A stretch of 64,000 nt of DNA, taken from the NCBI GenBank assembly GCA_963575745.1, contig CAUYUJ010003669.1:830736-894735 (forward strand), in the 5' to 3' direction. Below are positions 11,131-20,923 of the stretch, piece after piece. The position numbers were made by a program, and so were the translations under genes. How positions within the stretch are numbered: the first letter of the stretch is position 1; every line of letters starts with the position of its first letter. The notes beneath the pieces are model-generated. The model made no database searches. It saw only the letters and a program-made list of their open reading frames with translations, and had not been told where the DNA came from. The stretch comes from Prorocentrum cordatum. Its lineage: Eukaryota > Sar > Dinophyceae > Prorocentrales > Prorocentraceae.

Positions 11131-11293
11131 GCCTCTTGCCGTATGGGGCCTGCCTCTGTGCCTGCAGCACGCTGAGGCGCGTGAAGGTGCCAAGCGCTGC
11201 CTGGCAGGGCTTCTGCAGTCTACTAAACGACCCCCCTCTTCCGAGGAAGCATCCAACCACCTGCACTAAAACAGGGCTAGGATCGGGATAAAT

Positions 11294-11346
11294 CGCTCCA
11301 GAGCGTTCCGGAGCGCTCTCAGAGCGTTTCGGAACGCTCTGGAGCG
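11294..11346. other. Inverted repeat with 17-bp perfect arms
   Basis: cgctccagagcgttccg at 11294-11310 is the exact reverse complement of 11330-11346. The spacer also contains agcgctct and agagcg words, so the whole 53 bp is built from an AGCGCTCT-like motif. Possible cruciform; no neighbouring gene. Confidence 0.75.
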
Positions 11347-11539
11347 GCCGCGGCGCCCAATACACCCTCCAAGCCCGCCGATTCTCAGAGATTTCGAGTT
11401 ATCCCGATCCGATTTTGTCCCGATCTTCGCGTCGTTTTATGCACCCCCCCTGCTCCTCGAGTGTCCCTGGGCGGCCATGGCGCCTCCCTGGGGCTCCCCA
11501 AGGCTTCCATGCCGGCCGAGGAAGCCCACACAGGCCGCC

Positions 11540-11985
11540 AGGATGCCTCCAAGACATTCGAGATCACTCCAAGACACCCAGGATGGCCCCAACACTACCC
11601 CAAAGGCATCAAGGAATTCCCAGGAGTGCTCCTAGAGGACCTCGCAGAGAGCCCATCGAAGCAGTAATCATAGGTGTTCACGCTGCTGTTACTTGTTCTT
11701 TATGTTCTCGCCTGTGCGAGCTTCTGACGTTCCAAAACGGCCCCAAGGGCCCCCCCAAACCGCCCCATGACGGCTCAAGAGACCCCCGAGAGGATCCCAA
11801 GACGGGCCAAGGGCCCCCAAACGGCTCCTGGGGCACCCAGGGACAGCCCCAGGGGGCCCCAAGACGGCTCCGAGAGGAGCCCGAGAGGGGGAGCACGAAT
11901 CGGCTCCCGAGAGGCCTCCCACTATATCCCAGCGAACATCCAAGAGGCCTGTAACCCACAACCTAGGCACGGTGGCGGGACTTGC
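11540..11985. repeat. Composite repeat locus 3: CCAAGACGGCC arrays, core, tail
   Basis: Array words from 11540 to 11650, a T-rich core at about 11660-11730 (gttcacgctgctg ... cttctgacgttcc), a second array to about 11930, then the tail with cccacaacctaggcac at about 11957. Order matches loci 1 and 2. Confidence 0.7.
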
Positions 11986-12830
11986 AGTAGGCAGCTGGAT
12001 ACGCTACAAGGTGCCGGGGCTCTACTGATGGATCGCTCGAAACTGTCAGATCCACCAGGACCTCTTCGAAGGGACCGCGTGGAAGGAAACCATGTCATCC
12101 AGACGAGGGCCCCTTCAAAGCAGAACTGCCCAAGACGCTCTGCGCACCTCGCGACCAGGTTCGGGTCCAAAAAGGCACGATGTTTGATCAGAACTTCAGG
12201 GACCGTCGATTTTGCACATGGCGCGGGCTACGCGAGCCATGCTCGAACACAACACTTTTTGAGCTCGATGTCCTCCCGGCCACAGCCAACACGCCTGCGG
12301 GAAACGAGACCCGGCAGGCGGAGACCTGGCAGGCGGAGACAGGCTGTGAGATCCGGCAGGAGCTAAAAAGCGGACCGCAACGCGAGTCGGGCAATCCTGG
12401 ATAGGATAGGCATCTACCCGATTGAATAGCTATCATGGAACACGTATCAGTAATGGTACGCGCAAGGCCGATGGATGAATAAAAGTTCCGAAGGCACAGT
12501 GAATTTTCCAACGCACGTGCTTCAACACACTCTTCTATGCAGTTCGGACCCGCAAGTGCGCTCACCATTCGTAGCCTTCTCTCGCCCCTCGGTGTCACCC
12601 GATCCACCCCCTCGCCACCTCGGTGAGCCTACCGCGGGCCGCCCCCTGCCTCCTCGGCAAGTCCAGGATGGCGCCTGGGCCTGGCCCTTGGGGAACGCAC
12701 TCGTCGTCCCGCGCTGCCTGCGCAGCAGGCGCCCTTTAGGGTTTTGGGAGCCTCCGGGGCGGGTCCAGGGGACTCTGCGGGGCCGATATTCGGAGCGTCT
12801 TTGGATCCTCGGGGGTACATCTTCGGGGGT
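11986..12830. other. Intergenic DNA, no supported gene
   Basis: Only a short local duplication ggcaggcggagac (about 12314-12342, two copies) stands out. Open frames on both strands lack domains. Confidence 0.35.
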
Positions 12831-13180
12831 CATGGCAGCCTCTTGTGGCCTGTTGGGGCCCCTCGGGACGCCTCTTGGGGGCATTTTTGGGCTCTCTTGG
12901 GAAGCATGCGCAAGTCCCGGAAGCGTGCTGGAGGCAAAAATGCGATAACGCCAAAGTCATAAATGCTCCTTGGGTTTCTCCGTGAGGGCTTACCCGGGGC
13001 TCTTGCGGGCCTCTTGGAGGCCTCCTGGGCCAGGCTTGCGCACTCTTGGGGGCGTCAAGGGCCGTTGGGGGGCCGTCGTGGGCAGTCTGAAAGTATCTTG
13101 GACCGTCTGTGGGGCGTCCTAGGCCGTCTTCAGGGCCTCTGGGGGCTCTCTTGGAGCCCCGGGAGGCAGCAGATGTCATC
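12831..13180. repeat. GGCCTCTTGGGG-type array (reverse orientation)
   Basis: Degenerate words such as cctcttgggggcatttttgg and cttggaggcctcctgggcc. Related to the composite family but in opposite orientation and without a recognisable core. Confidence 0.5.
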
Positions 13181-13551
13181 GGAGTGGGCGGGATCCCCCG
13201 GGGGGAGAGCGCGGCACCGAATTAAAAATACATGATTTGGGTTGGGTCGGGCGTGTCCTCCTACAGGCGAATTTTGAAGTAAAATTAAAAATAGTTTGAA
13301 CATGGAGAAAGAAATTATGTCCCCATACTACTTTGTTTGGCTTACTTTTGAATGTTGCTCTTGTGGGAGGACATGCCCGACCTAAACCTGATGGACAATA
13401 CAAGATTTGGGGCTCCCAGAACGGTCTTGCAGGGCCTCGTGGAGCACCCTCGGGGCGCCTGGGACTCAGTTTTGGCCGCTGGAGGCGCCGAGCGAGACTC
13501 CCGAAACGTCTGGAGGCCGTCTTGGGACGGCTCGAGGCCGCCGTGGATCGT

Positions 13552-13733
13552 CTCCTCCTCCTCCTCCTCCTCCTCCTCCTCCTCCTCCTCCGCCTCCTCC
13601 TCCTGCTCCTCCTCCCCCTCCTCCTGCTCCTCTTCCTCCTTCTCCTGCTCCTCCTCCTCCTCCCTCCTCTTCCTCCTCCTCCCTCCTCCTCCTCCTCCTC
13701 CTCCTCCTCCTCCTCCTCCTCCTCCTCCTGGGG
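13552..13733. repeat. (CTC)n microsatellite
   Basis: Over 150 bp of tcctcctcc with occasional tgctcc and ttcctcc variants. All poly-Ser/Pro/Leu or poly-Glu/Arg open frames through it are repeat translations. Confidence 0.95.
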
Positions 13734-13854
13734 GAGGAGAAGAAGGAGCCCTCTCCACCTGCCTCTTCCGCTCCTGCCCCCTTCTTCCTCTCTCTTGGGT
13801 TGCAGCCATGCCGGCACCGCCCGCCAGCCGAGGCGCCTCTTTCCCCCGTCTCTT

Positions 13855-14046
13855 GGCGGCGAGCGAGGAAAGGAAGAAGGAGAAGGCCTTCTCAGAAGGC
13901 GGCGGGACTTCTCAGAAGCCCTCGCGCCTTCTGAGAAGTTTCCTGCGTCTTCGGGAAAGGCTTAGAAAACTTCTCAGAAGGCCAGGGAATTTCCGAGCCT
14001 TCTGAGAAGGCCTTCTCCTTCTCATTTCCCCCCCTCGCTCGCCGCC
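13855..14046. repeat. Foldback (MITE-like) element, copy 2
   Basis: The outer arms ggcggcgagcgagg (13855-13868) and cctcgctcgccgcc (14033-14046) are exact inverted repeats. Inside them, gaaggagaaggccttctcag and its complement ccttctgagaaggccttctc extend the pairing to about 45 bp per side. Roughly 80% similar by eye to 7854-8056. A structure-based call without coding capacity. Confidence 0.75.
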
Positions 14047-14089
14047 GAGTCTCCTCTTTCCATGCTGTCTGTAGCCATCTTGGCCCAAC

Positions 14090-14640
14090 CGCCCCGCTGT
14101 ATAGGAGGCGCTGTTGTGCCCTTCCGCTGAAGCGGCGCCGCTTACGTCGCGCCTGTCGCCCTCCTGCAGTCGGCCGGGTGTCGGCGCTATACAAACCCGC
14201 GCCGCCGCCGTGCGCTGCAACTTGGCGCCCCCCCCCCCCCGAGATTCGCCCGAGCAGAGGAACCATTTGTTTAATCACGCGCCCCCCAATGTCTTAGTTA
14301 ATCACAAGCTGACACTCGTGCGGCTGAGATCCGCCACCGTGCCTCTGGAACGAAGTGGAGCGCCCAAAGCTCACAACTGTGCGGCTGATGCATCGGCCCT
14401 CAAATACCACCCTTCAAAACGGGTGACTGTAAATGGGTGCATCTAAACGGATGAAATTCAACGGGTGAAAAAACATGATCCCCAGAAGGCGCCCCTGGCG
14501 CCAACCGACGGGGCCAGATGGTCTGTAGTCGGAGGAGTGCCAAATGGGACAACCGCGGCCCTTCCTCGCTCAAAATCCGCCCCCAGAGAATTCTGTGGCA
14601 AGTCATGGGAGCATCCCATACCGCCTTGTTGGCTTTTGCG
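14090..14640. other. Intergenic DNA, no supported gene
   Basis: Contains a C12 run at about 14228-14240 and the dispersed word agatccgccaccgt at about 14328. No gene is seen. Confidence 0.35.
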
Positions 14641-14770
14641 AATCGACGCTAATCGACGCTAAATCGACGCTAATCGACGCTGAATCGACGCTGTTCGACG
14701 CGAGTCGAAGCTGACCGACGCTAAATCGGCGCCACATCATTGGCTCCCACACGCTAGTCGACGCCAAAGA
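14640..14770. repeat. 10-bp repeat AATCGACGCT
   Basis: aatcgacgct and variants (aaatcgacgct, tgttcgacgc, gagtcgaagct) occur about ten times in tandem and then decay towards 14770. Confidence 0.8.
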
Positions 14771-15680
14771 CGGAATGACGAGGCTACACCAGGCTCCCAG
14801 GATTTTTGGGCGTGGCTTAATGGGGGGGTCATTAATGGGGGGGTCAGAAACGGTCCCCTTTCGTGCCCCTTTCGGGCGCCTCCGGAGCCCCAGGGGACTC
14901 GTTTAGGTACCGTTTGGGTACCTTTCGGACCACCCTCGCCAGCCCCTCAATTAGGACCCCCCATTACGCAGCGCCCAAGACTTGCCACCTAAGGAGAGAC
15001 CGGGGGGCGGGTGCCCGAGGTGCCCCCTGGCGCCAGGTGCCCCCAAGATGCCATCAGCCGCGAGGCGCTCTCCGCGAGCGCCCCGGCACGCTCTGCGCCC
15101 ACCGAGCGCCTCGCGAGCGCCAGCGTGGCTCGTGCGCCCCCGTTGGCGACCCAGGACCCGGCGGCGACGATAAGGGCGACGAGCCCCAGGGCGGGCATTA
15201 CACGTGCTCGCCCGGGAGCCTTGTCGAAGACATGTCATCGGCGCACCTGAACACATGTATTGCTCCCCCCTGGGCTATTCGCCCCTATCGTCACCCCCGA
15301 GACCAAGGACAAAACGAAAGGACAACTCACCCGGCGAGCTTGGTGCGTACATTCGGGCGCATGGGAACGCGGACGAACTGCCCGAACGAGCCGCGAACCT
15401 TGGCGGTCCCTGGACAAGTCGACGAGCTCTCGAGCATCGCTCTGGACTCCGAGGTCGCGCGCGGGAGCGGGATCTGCCGACCATGGTGGAAGACAGCGGG
15501 CCTGCAATGAGCTGGCACGTCCTGCTTGTGCATGATGTCCTTGGTGTGATGTCGCTCAACGTTCGCCCAGAATCCCTGCACTTTTGCCAAACCCAATGCA
15601 CGCACATTGTGGCATCCGGATGCTGGCCACGATGCGAAACCGTCGAAGACTTCCTGAAATCGCACTGCGTGCTGATGAGT
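14771..15680. other. Intergenic DNA, no supported gene
   Basis: Several competing open frames on both strands (longest 14863-15510 plus, 215 codons) show no conserved domain. Nothing here distinguishes a real gene. Confidence 0.35.
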
Positions 15681-15686
15681 CAGCAA

Positions 15687-15733
15687 ATTCACAAACGCAT
15701 GATATTGAAAAGACTGGGGGCTGCCCAGCCACA
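15687..15733 (-). repeat. Copy of the LINE 3'-flank motif
   Basis: attcacaaacgcat followed by a diverged segment ending gggggctgcc. It matches 16723-16768 (attcacaaacgcat ... aggggctgcc) in the same orientation. It lies about 1.04 kb further downstream on the minus strand, beyond the 237-codon ORF. Confidence 0.55.
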
Positions 15734-15973
15734 AGAAAAACAAACGAGTCAGGCTGCTTAGGGGCCTGGTGCAGCAATCGCGGCCTAAGATGGGCTCACG
15801 TTGGAACGTGGCCGAAGAGGTAAGAAAGGGCACCCCTCAGAAGTTGCTCTGCCTCAGGAACTTGAAGTACACGTAGCAGAGTTGCTCGAAGTATGCAGCC
15901 ACCCAACTGGAATACCTGAGCACATATGGAAACGGCAATGTCGGGACTGCCGCATGAACGGAAGAGGGGCAGG

Positions 15974-16687
15974 CTACTTCTTCCGTCCCGGGTAAGGCTG
16001 AGGCCGGCCAGATTTGGGTCCAGCATCGCCCTCAACACGTCCAAAGGAAGGCTTCCCTGACGAAGCTCCCTGTTGGTGTGCACTAGATCGTGCAGGATCT
16101 TTGGCACGTGCAGGTGGCCCTGATAGTTCTCGCCCCAGTGCGTGGCAAGAACTGGCGCCAATTGCGCTCCCAGCAATAGACTCGGGGAGCGGGTGCCGGG
16201 AATTGAGGGCACCTTCAGACTGCGAGGGTGAATCAGCGCCTGAACGTAGAGCAAGTGCCGGAGCGGGCTCTGTAGCATGACTTCCCCCGAGGTCTGCGCT
16301 TTGGCTGGCTGCGCCTGCTGGAGGTGGAATGGCTTCAACGAGAGGCTGAAGGCCATCAGGAAGAATAGGAGAGGCTGGACCATCTTGAGCCGCCTGCTTG
16401 GCTGTCCTGCGCCTCTCCTTCTTGCGGAGTCGTTGGGCGCGGCGTACAGCGCGAAATTTCTCCAACACTTGTACAGGATCGTCGGAGTCTTCAGCTTTGC
16501 CCTGTGCATCCTGAGCGCGCTCCTTGTGCATAGTCGCCGGCGCGGAGGGCCGAGCAGTCGCAGACATCACAGCGCCGGCAACCGCCGCAGCCACAGCAGC
16601 AACAGTGCGCCTCGGGGCGCCCTCCCGGATCGCCGCCTGCACAGCCGCCGCCACAAGGGAGGGGCCGTCAGCAGCGTTGGCGCTCAT
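15974..16687 (-). CDS. Hypothetical Ala-rich protein downstream of the LINE
   Basis: An ATG-initiated frame of 237 codons on the minus strand, starting 91 bp after the end of the LINE RNase H reading frame. Residues 1-55 are Ala/Val-rich and probably helical. Residues about 70-100 form a Lys/Arg-rich helix (LEKFRAVRRAQRLRKKERRR) that could bind nucleic acid. The rest is Ser/Pro/Ala-rich and disordered. It lies between two copies of the same 3'-flank motif (16723 and 15687), so it may be an ORF of a second, related element. A competing minus-strand frame (15796-16509) overlaps its second half. No family is recognised. Confidence 0.35.
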   Translation of the reverse strand: MSANAADGPSLVAAAVQAAIREGAPRRTVAAVAAAVAGAVMSATARPSAPATMHKERAQDAQGKAEDSDDPVQVLEKFRAVRRAQRLRKKERRRTAKQAAQDGPASPILPDGLQPLVEAIPPPAGAASQSADLGGSHATEPAPALALRSGADSPSQSEGALNSRHPLPESIAGSAIGASSCHALGRELSGPPARAKDPARSSAHQQGASSGKPSFGRVEGDAGPKSGRPQPYPGRKK

Positions 16688-16722
16688 CTATACCTAGCAA
16701 GGGGGGTAGCCAGGCAAATGCA

Positions 16723-16768
16723 ATTCACAAACGCATAATTGGAAATGATCAGGGGCTGCCTGACCTCT
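16723..16768 (-). repeat. LINE 3'-flank motif
   Basis: attcacaaacgcataattgg ... aggggctgcc lies just past the stop of the LINE RNase H frame (16779). It is repeated, diverged, at 15687-15733. Inferred to be the 3' untranslated region of the element. Confidence 0.5.
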
Positions 16769-16778
16769 GCGACGGCAA

Positions 16779-19352
16779 TCAAGTAGACAGAGCGGCCCAC
16801 CTCATCACGGAGGCCTCCTGCACAGACATGCCAGCGGCTCCACAAGCAGCAAGCTGGTCAGCACGTTCATTCAGATAATGCCCAGTATGAGAGGTGACCT
16901 TCTGCCGGGCGATAGACGAACGAACGCGATCAAGGATGCGCCGAGATCTCAAAACCAGGGTGAGATTACGACGAGGCCGCACACGACGTCGGATAACATC
17001 AGCAGCATACGTAGAGTCATATTCAAGAACGAATGAGAGTTCATCAGCTGGAGCATGAGCACGCTCGTATTCCAAGATCCAGCAAAGTGCAAAGTACATG
17101 CCGGCAAATTCACCCGCGCTGTTGGAGTGAAGCGTGGCTCCAACAAAACCAGGATCATGCTAAGACAGAACCGTGGGCCCACAAAAGTCAAGTAGAGCAG
17201 GCCATCCATCACGTGCCACACAAAAGCCCCAGCCAGACGCGTCGCCATTATCGTCGTGGTGGGAGGAGCCGTCAGATGATAGTGCAATCAGAGCAGGCGC
17301 TCGAAACACACCATGGCGTGGCTGCGGAGGAAGCACATCACGCCGAGGGGCAGGCCCAGGACGCGGGAGATGCAGAGCTCGCGGCCGAGGTAGCGGAGGA
17401 AGAGCTCGTCGATATAGATCAGCAGGAGGCTGCGAGCGAGGGGCGTCCAGGGTCAAGGAAACTGGGCGCCCCAACCGTCGATCAGCCAAAGCTTGCGTGG
17501 CGATTGCATTTACACGAAGAAGGTATTGTGAAACAGCAATGGCATCAGCACGCGAGACATTGGCAGGCAGGCGCTCAGGTACAAGCCCACATCGAGCAAG
17601 ACAGGCAGGTAAGTGCAGCGGGAACAGGTTACCAGGTACCGCAGCATCAAGAAGAACACGTTCAGCTGCATTGTGGGGGCAGTCCCACAATCTGTGCGCG
17701 GTCGCCTCGACTTCCGCGACGCACCGCGGGCAGAAGCCATCAGAATCACTGAACGGGATGCGTGAAATAGCCAGCGATGTCCAAAGACCTGCCGACAGCA
17801 GGGCGGGTCCACCAAAGCAGAGGGTCATACTATGGTGGTGAAGGCGGACTTCAGCATGCTCACGAAGCCCACATTCAAGTCCAGCAAAATCCTTAGGCCG
17901 ACGTAAGGCCTCTCCCCGAGCCACCACAAACCGTAAAAATGCTCGAAGATATTGAAGGTGCTTCTTTACCTTGGCAGCTCGAGCAAGGGTGCGAGCCGCT
18001 GGGCGTTGAGCCAGAGCGAGAAGATCAGGCCTCAGGCTAAAGCGAAATACACGTCCATTGCAGGTAAGCGTGGTAGCCGTCACCCAAGCAATGTCAAGGT
18101 AACGGCAAGCACGGGCCAAATGTACCGCGGGCCCTGCACGTAGAGCAAGCCGGTGCTGATACATAAAGTCCCAGTCCGCATAAGATATGACACCCGCAAG
18201 CAGCATATGGTTAACCTGGCGTACAACTGTGTGAACGGAGACGCAAGCCACGTCAGTACGATGCAGCCCTGGGCCGAGCGCGCGGGCAAGGGCACGAGAG
18301 TGTCGTGAGACAGTCCCAGCACGAGCTCGTCCCATCAAGGAAACAGCAGCACAATGGCCCAGTTTCATACGCTGTGCCTGCGTCAGAGCATAACCTCCGT
18401 CAGCCCAAAGAGCAGCCGCAGCGCCCTCGACGGCAGCGCCACGTTGGACCACAGGGAGGTGTTGAACAGTGCTCGCTCGAGCCACGAATGCGCCAACACG
18501 GCGAGGAGCGACCGATGCAGTAGCACTGCAGCCACTCACCAAATCGATCCCAAGATATCTGAACGACTTCTTAGCAGGAATCTGAGCCAAGTCATGAAAA
18601 ATGCATCGAAGAGGCCGCCGACCACGAGGCTGAACAGCTCCGCGAGCACACTTAGGTATGTTGAGTACAGGGCCCAGAGCACAATCGAGGTCCATGGTAG
18701 CGAGAAGGACCTCATTGAGCGCCGCCCACGAATCAGTAAGGATCAGCCGATCATCCAGATAAGAGTAGTGTAGAGCACCTGGAACTCGTCTTTGAAGCTG
18801 AAGACGCCATAACGTCGATCCCAGATTACAAAAGAAACAGGCCAACGGACAGCCTTGTGGTACTCCGAGAAGGTTCGGGCCAGCCAGCCAGACATCTGAG
18901 GGTTGATTATCTACAAATAACAACCGAGTAAGGTTGCGATAGTTCTGAAGAACCGCAGTACATACAGGTAGGCACAAGTGTGCTGATATCATCTCCAGGT
19001 TCGGTAAGTCCAGTCTGTCAAAGCACTTCTCAAGATCCATGGAGAGTACATAGCGTGGCAGCGATGCCCCTAACCTTGCTTTCGCGAGCTCGGCCTGCAC
19101 GTGCCAGAGGATCTCGGGGCAGCTGTGGCGGGGCATCGCTCCCGCAAGACCAGCAGGTTTCCACCTCATCAGCCATGTATTCAAGGACGCCGCATGCATT
19201 TTCGCCCACAGCCGATAGGTGATAGCCATAACCGTAAGGGGACGTCGGTCACCAGGTGGTGAGTCAGGTCCTTTAGGAATGAGAAATTGCTCGCGGATGC
19301 GAAATCCGTCGGAAGATACACGAAGTCGAACTGCTCCTCGAAGCCCTTGCTG
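16779..19352 (-). pseudogene. LINE-type reverse transcriptase with zinc finger and RNase H, broken by one TAG
   Basis: Open on the minus strand from 19352 (a TAA lies at 19353-19355) to 16779, 858 codons, except for one in-frame TAG at 17160-17162. The reading begins with the pre-palm segment FLIPKG...PPGDRRPLTV. Numbering from the ATG at 19229, RT palm motif A is about residues 63-71 (SMDLEKCFD), motif B 121-131 (GVPQGCPLAC) and motif C 155-160 (SYLDDR, with the catalytic DD). A CCHC-like finger (CPRC ... H ... C) is near 499-516. The RNase H domain starts with SSDGSSHHDD and WGFCV. After the TAG it continues in the same frame with the Glu site (NSAGEFAG), the Asp site (YDSTYA) and GHYLNERADQLAA. 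The endonuclease and ORF1 expected of a full LINE are absent, so the copy is 5'-truncated. The product would copy RNA at the target site; this copy is probably dead. Confidence 0.85.
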
Positions 19353-19756
19353 TTAACCAGATCGACCAGCTCGTCACGGATTAGAGTGGTGGGCAGATTG
19401 CGCATCACTACCGCGGTCCGCTGGTCGGCGCTCGAGCCGATTTGATCGTACACCACTCTTGGGACAAAGGCGGCCGCATTCGCTTTCAAGGGCGTGCGCA
19501 GACTGCCCGACTCCTGACCAAAGAGCGCTACATCCAGCTTCAAAGTCTGCACCTGCGCGGGACACATCGCTCCGCTGGAAAGCTCCGCAACGTCCCCGGC
19601 ATCCTCGCCGTCCCGGATTTCCCACTCTGACCGATACACTGGAAAACAAGCACAGCGAGTCGATGCAATCGCCTTGCTGGGTACATCACCAGGCGCGCTT
19701 GCTTTTATCATGACGGACGCGTATCGAAACATCGAAGCGTTCGACGAGGCGCACAC
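19275..19756 (-). pseudogene. Mei2-like RRM gene fragment abutting the LINE
   Basis: The minus-strand frame, read without a clear ATG, ends in a segment typical of the C-terminal RRM of Mei2-like RNA-binding proteins. TAVVMRNLPTTLIRDEL is the RNP2-like strand and helix, then FDFVYLPTDF is the characteristic second strand. The fold stops there: the expected RNP1 strand (GYAFVN-type) is replaced by LINE sequence in another frame. About 30 residues upstream, LKANAAAFVPR resembles a PAM2 peptide (known to bind the PABP MLLE domain), a weaker call. Proteins of this type bind RNA. I infer an exon or retrocopy cut by the LINE junction near 19275-19310. Confidence 0.55.
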
Positions 19757-19869
19757 AACGTGTTCGGTACTGGCGGGAAGGAGTTATCAAGCCGTGTGTT
19801 ATGCTGTCGAATGGGGAATACGATTTGGACGTCGGGCCCAACTGGCTGTAGCTAAAATGGCGACAGAGG

Positions 19870-20160
19870 CGTTGTGGGGGGTTGTTGGGCGCAACTTGCG
19901 GCCTCTTGGACCATCTTGGCGCATTTGGGGGTCCGCAAAGGGTCATCTTAGACCGTCTTGGTGCCCTCTTCGGGATTTCCCTAGCCGTGCTGCACAACGG
20001 ACCGAAATGCGTGTGCGGGAAAGAAGCCCGGGAATATAGTTGGGCAAGCCCCCCAAAACTGGCCTCAGTACCCCCAAGAGGCCTTCTAGAGACTGTACTC
20101 GAGAAGGTTCCCCAAATGATTCGAAGAGGCTTCTTAGAAGCCTGCAGGAATTAAGAGGAC
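19870..20160. repeat. GGCCTCTTGGACC / CCCCCAAGAGGCC array
   Basis: Degenerate words of the composite family. They start in reverse orientation (gcctcttggaccatcttgg) and end in forward orientation (acccccaagaggcctt). No core or tail. Confidence 0.5.
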
Positions 20161-20252
20161 TCCCCAGAGCGCCCAATAGGCTCAATACACACACGCACAC
20201 ATACGTTTCCCGTCAGCGGCAAGTCGGCGAACTCCGCTCCAGCGAGAAACTA

Positions 20253-20400
20253 GAAAGGAGTACTAACTAGCGAATTGGCCGGCAGGCAAAGAGGGGGGGG
20301 GACTAGAGGAACAAAAATACGCTCAGACGTCGAAGAGTTCGACGAAGAGCAGCCGGGTAGGGCAGCAGCATCCAGGCGCGCAGGGCCAGAGCGCGGTGGG
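20253..20400 (+). repeat. Dispersed repeat, copy 1
   Basis: actaactagcgaattggccgg, then a G-run, then cgctcagacgtcgaagagttcg, then ggcgcgcagggccagagcgc. It corresponds in order to 22445-22590 at about 75-80% similarity by eye. The upstream 40 bp (cggcgaactccgctccagcg) also has a counterpart at 22407. Confidence 0.6.
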
Positions 20401-20559
20401 CGGCCGTGGCAAACCACGGTGGCAAGGGTGGCGGGAAGGCGGCTGCCATCAGCTGGAGCTGGCGGGCGGGCGCAGGGGGACACCACGACCGGCAGATTTA
20501 CCGCAGCGCGCCGAAGGGTAGGCACAGCACTGAGCCGTGCGGAGGCAGAAGCAACGCGG

Positions 20560-20900
20560 CCAGATGGCTGGCAGTGACAGGGGCATTGCGGCGTGACCGC
20601 CCAAGGGCGCGCCAGATGGCCAGGGGGCCGGGAGAGGTGGGGCAGGAGGCGGCGTGCGAAACGTCCCATGCGCCCGCAAAGCAACGGGAGGGGGAAGCGC
20701 GGGGCTGCCGGAAGGAGGTGGCAACGCAGCCAAATGGCTGGCAGTGACAGGGGCATGGCGGCGTGACCGCCCAAGGACGTCCTCTTGGCCAGAGGGCAGA
20801 GAGGGGTGGGCAGGTGACGGTGGGCGAAGCGCCCCAGGCGCCCGCAGGCGGCGGGGCGGAACAGCATCGCAACGGGAGGAGGCAGCGCGGGGCAGCCGCG
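20560..20900 (+). repeat. 170-bp direct repeat, two copies
   Basis: ggctggcagtgacaggggca occurs at 20566 and 20736, with similar flanks (caacgcggccagatgg versus caacgcagccaaatgg, and gcggcgtgaccgcccaagg after it). Confidence 0.7.
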
Positions 20901-20923
20901 GAAGGATGGGAGAACCGAACGGT

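Noticed and set aside
17033-17841. Plus-strand frames opposite the LINE
   Set aside because: Antisense shadows of the RT/RNase H coding strand.
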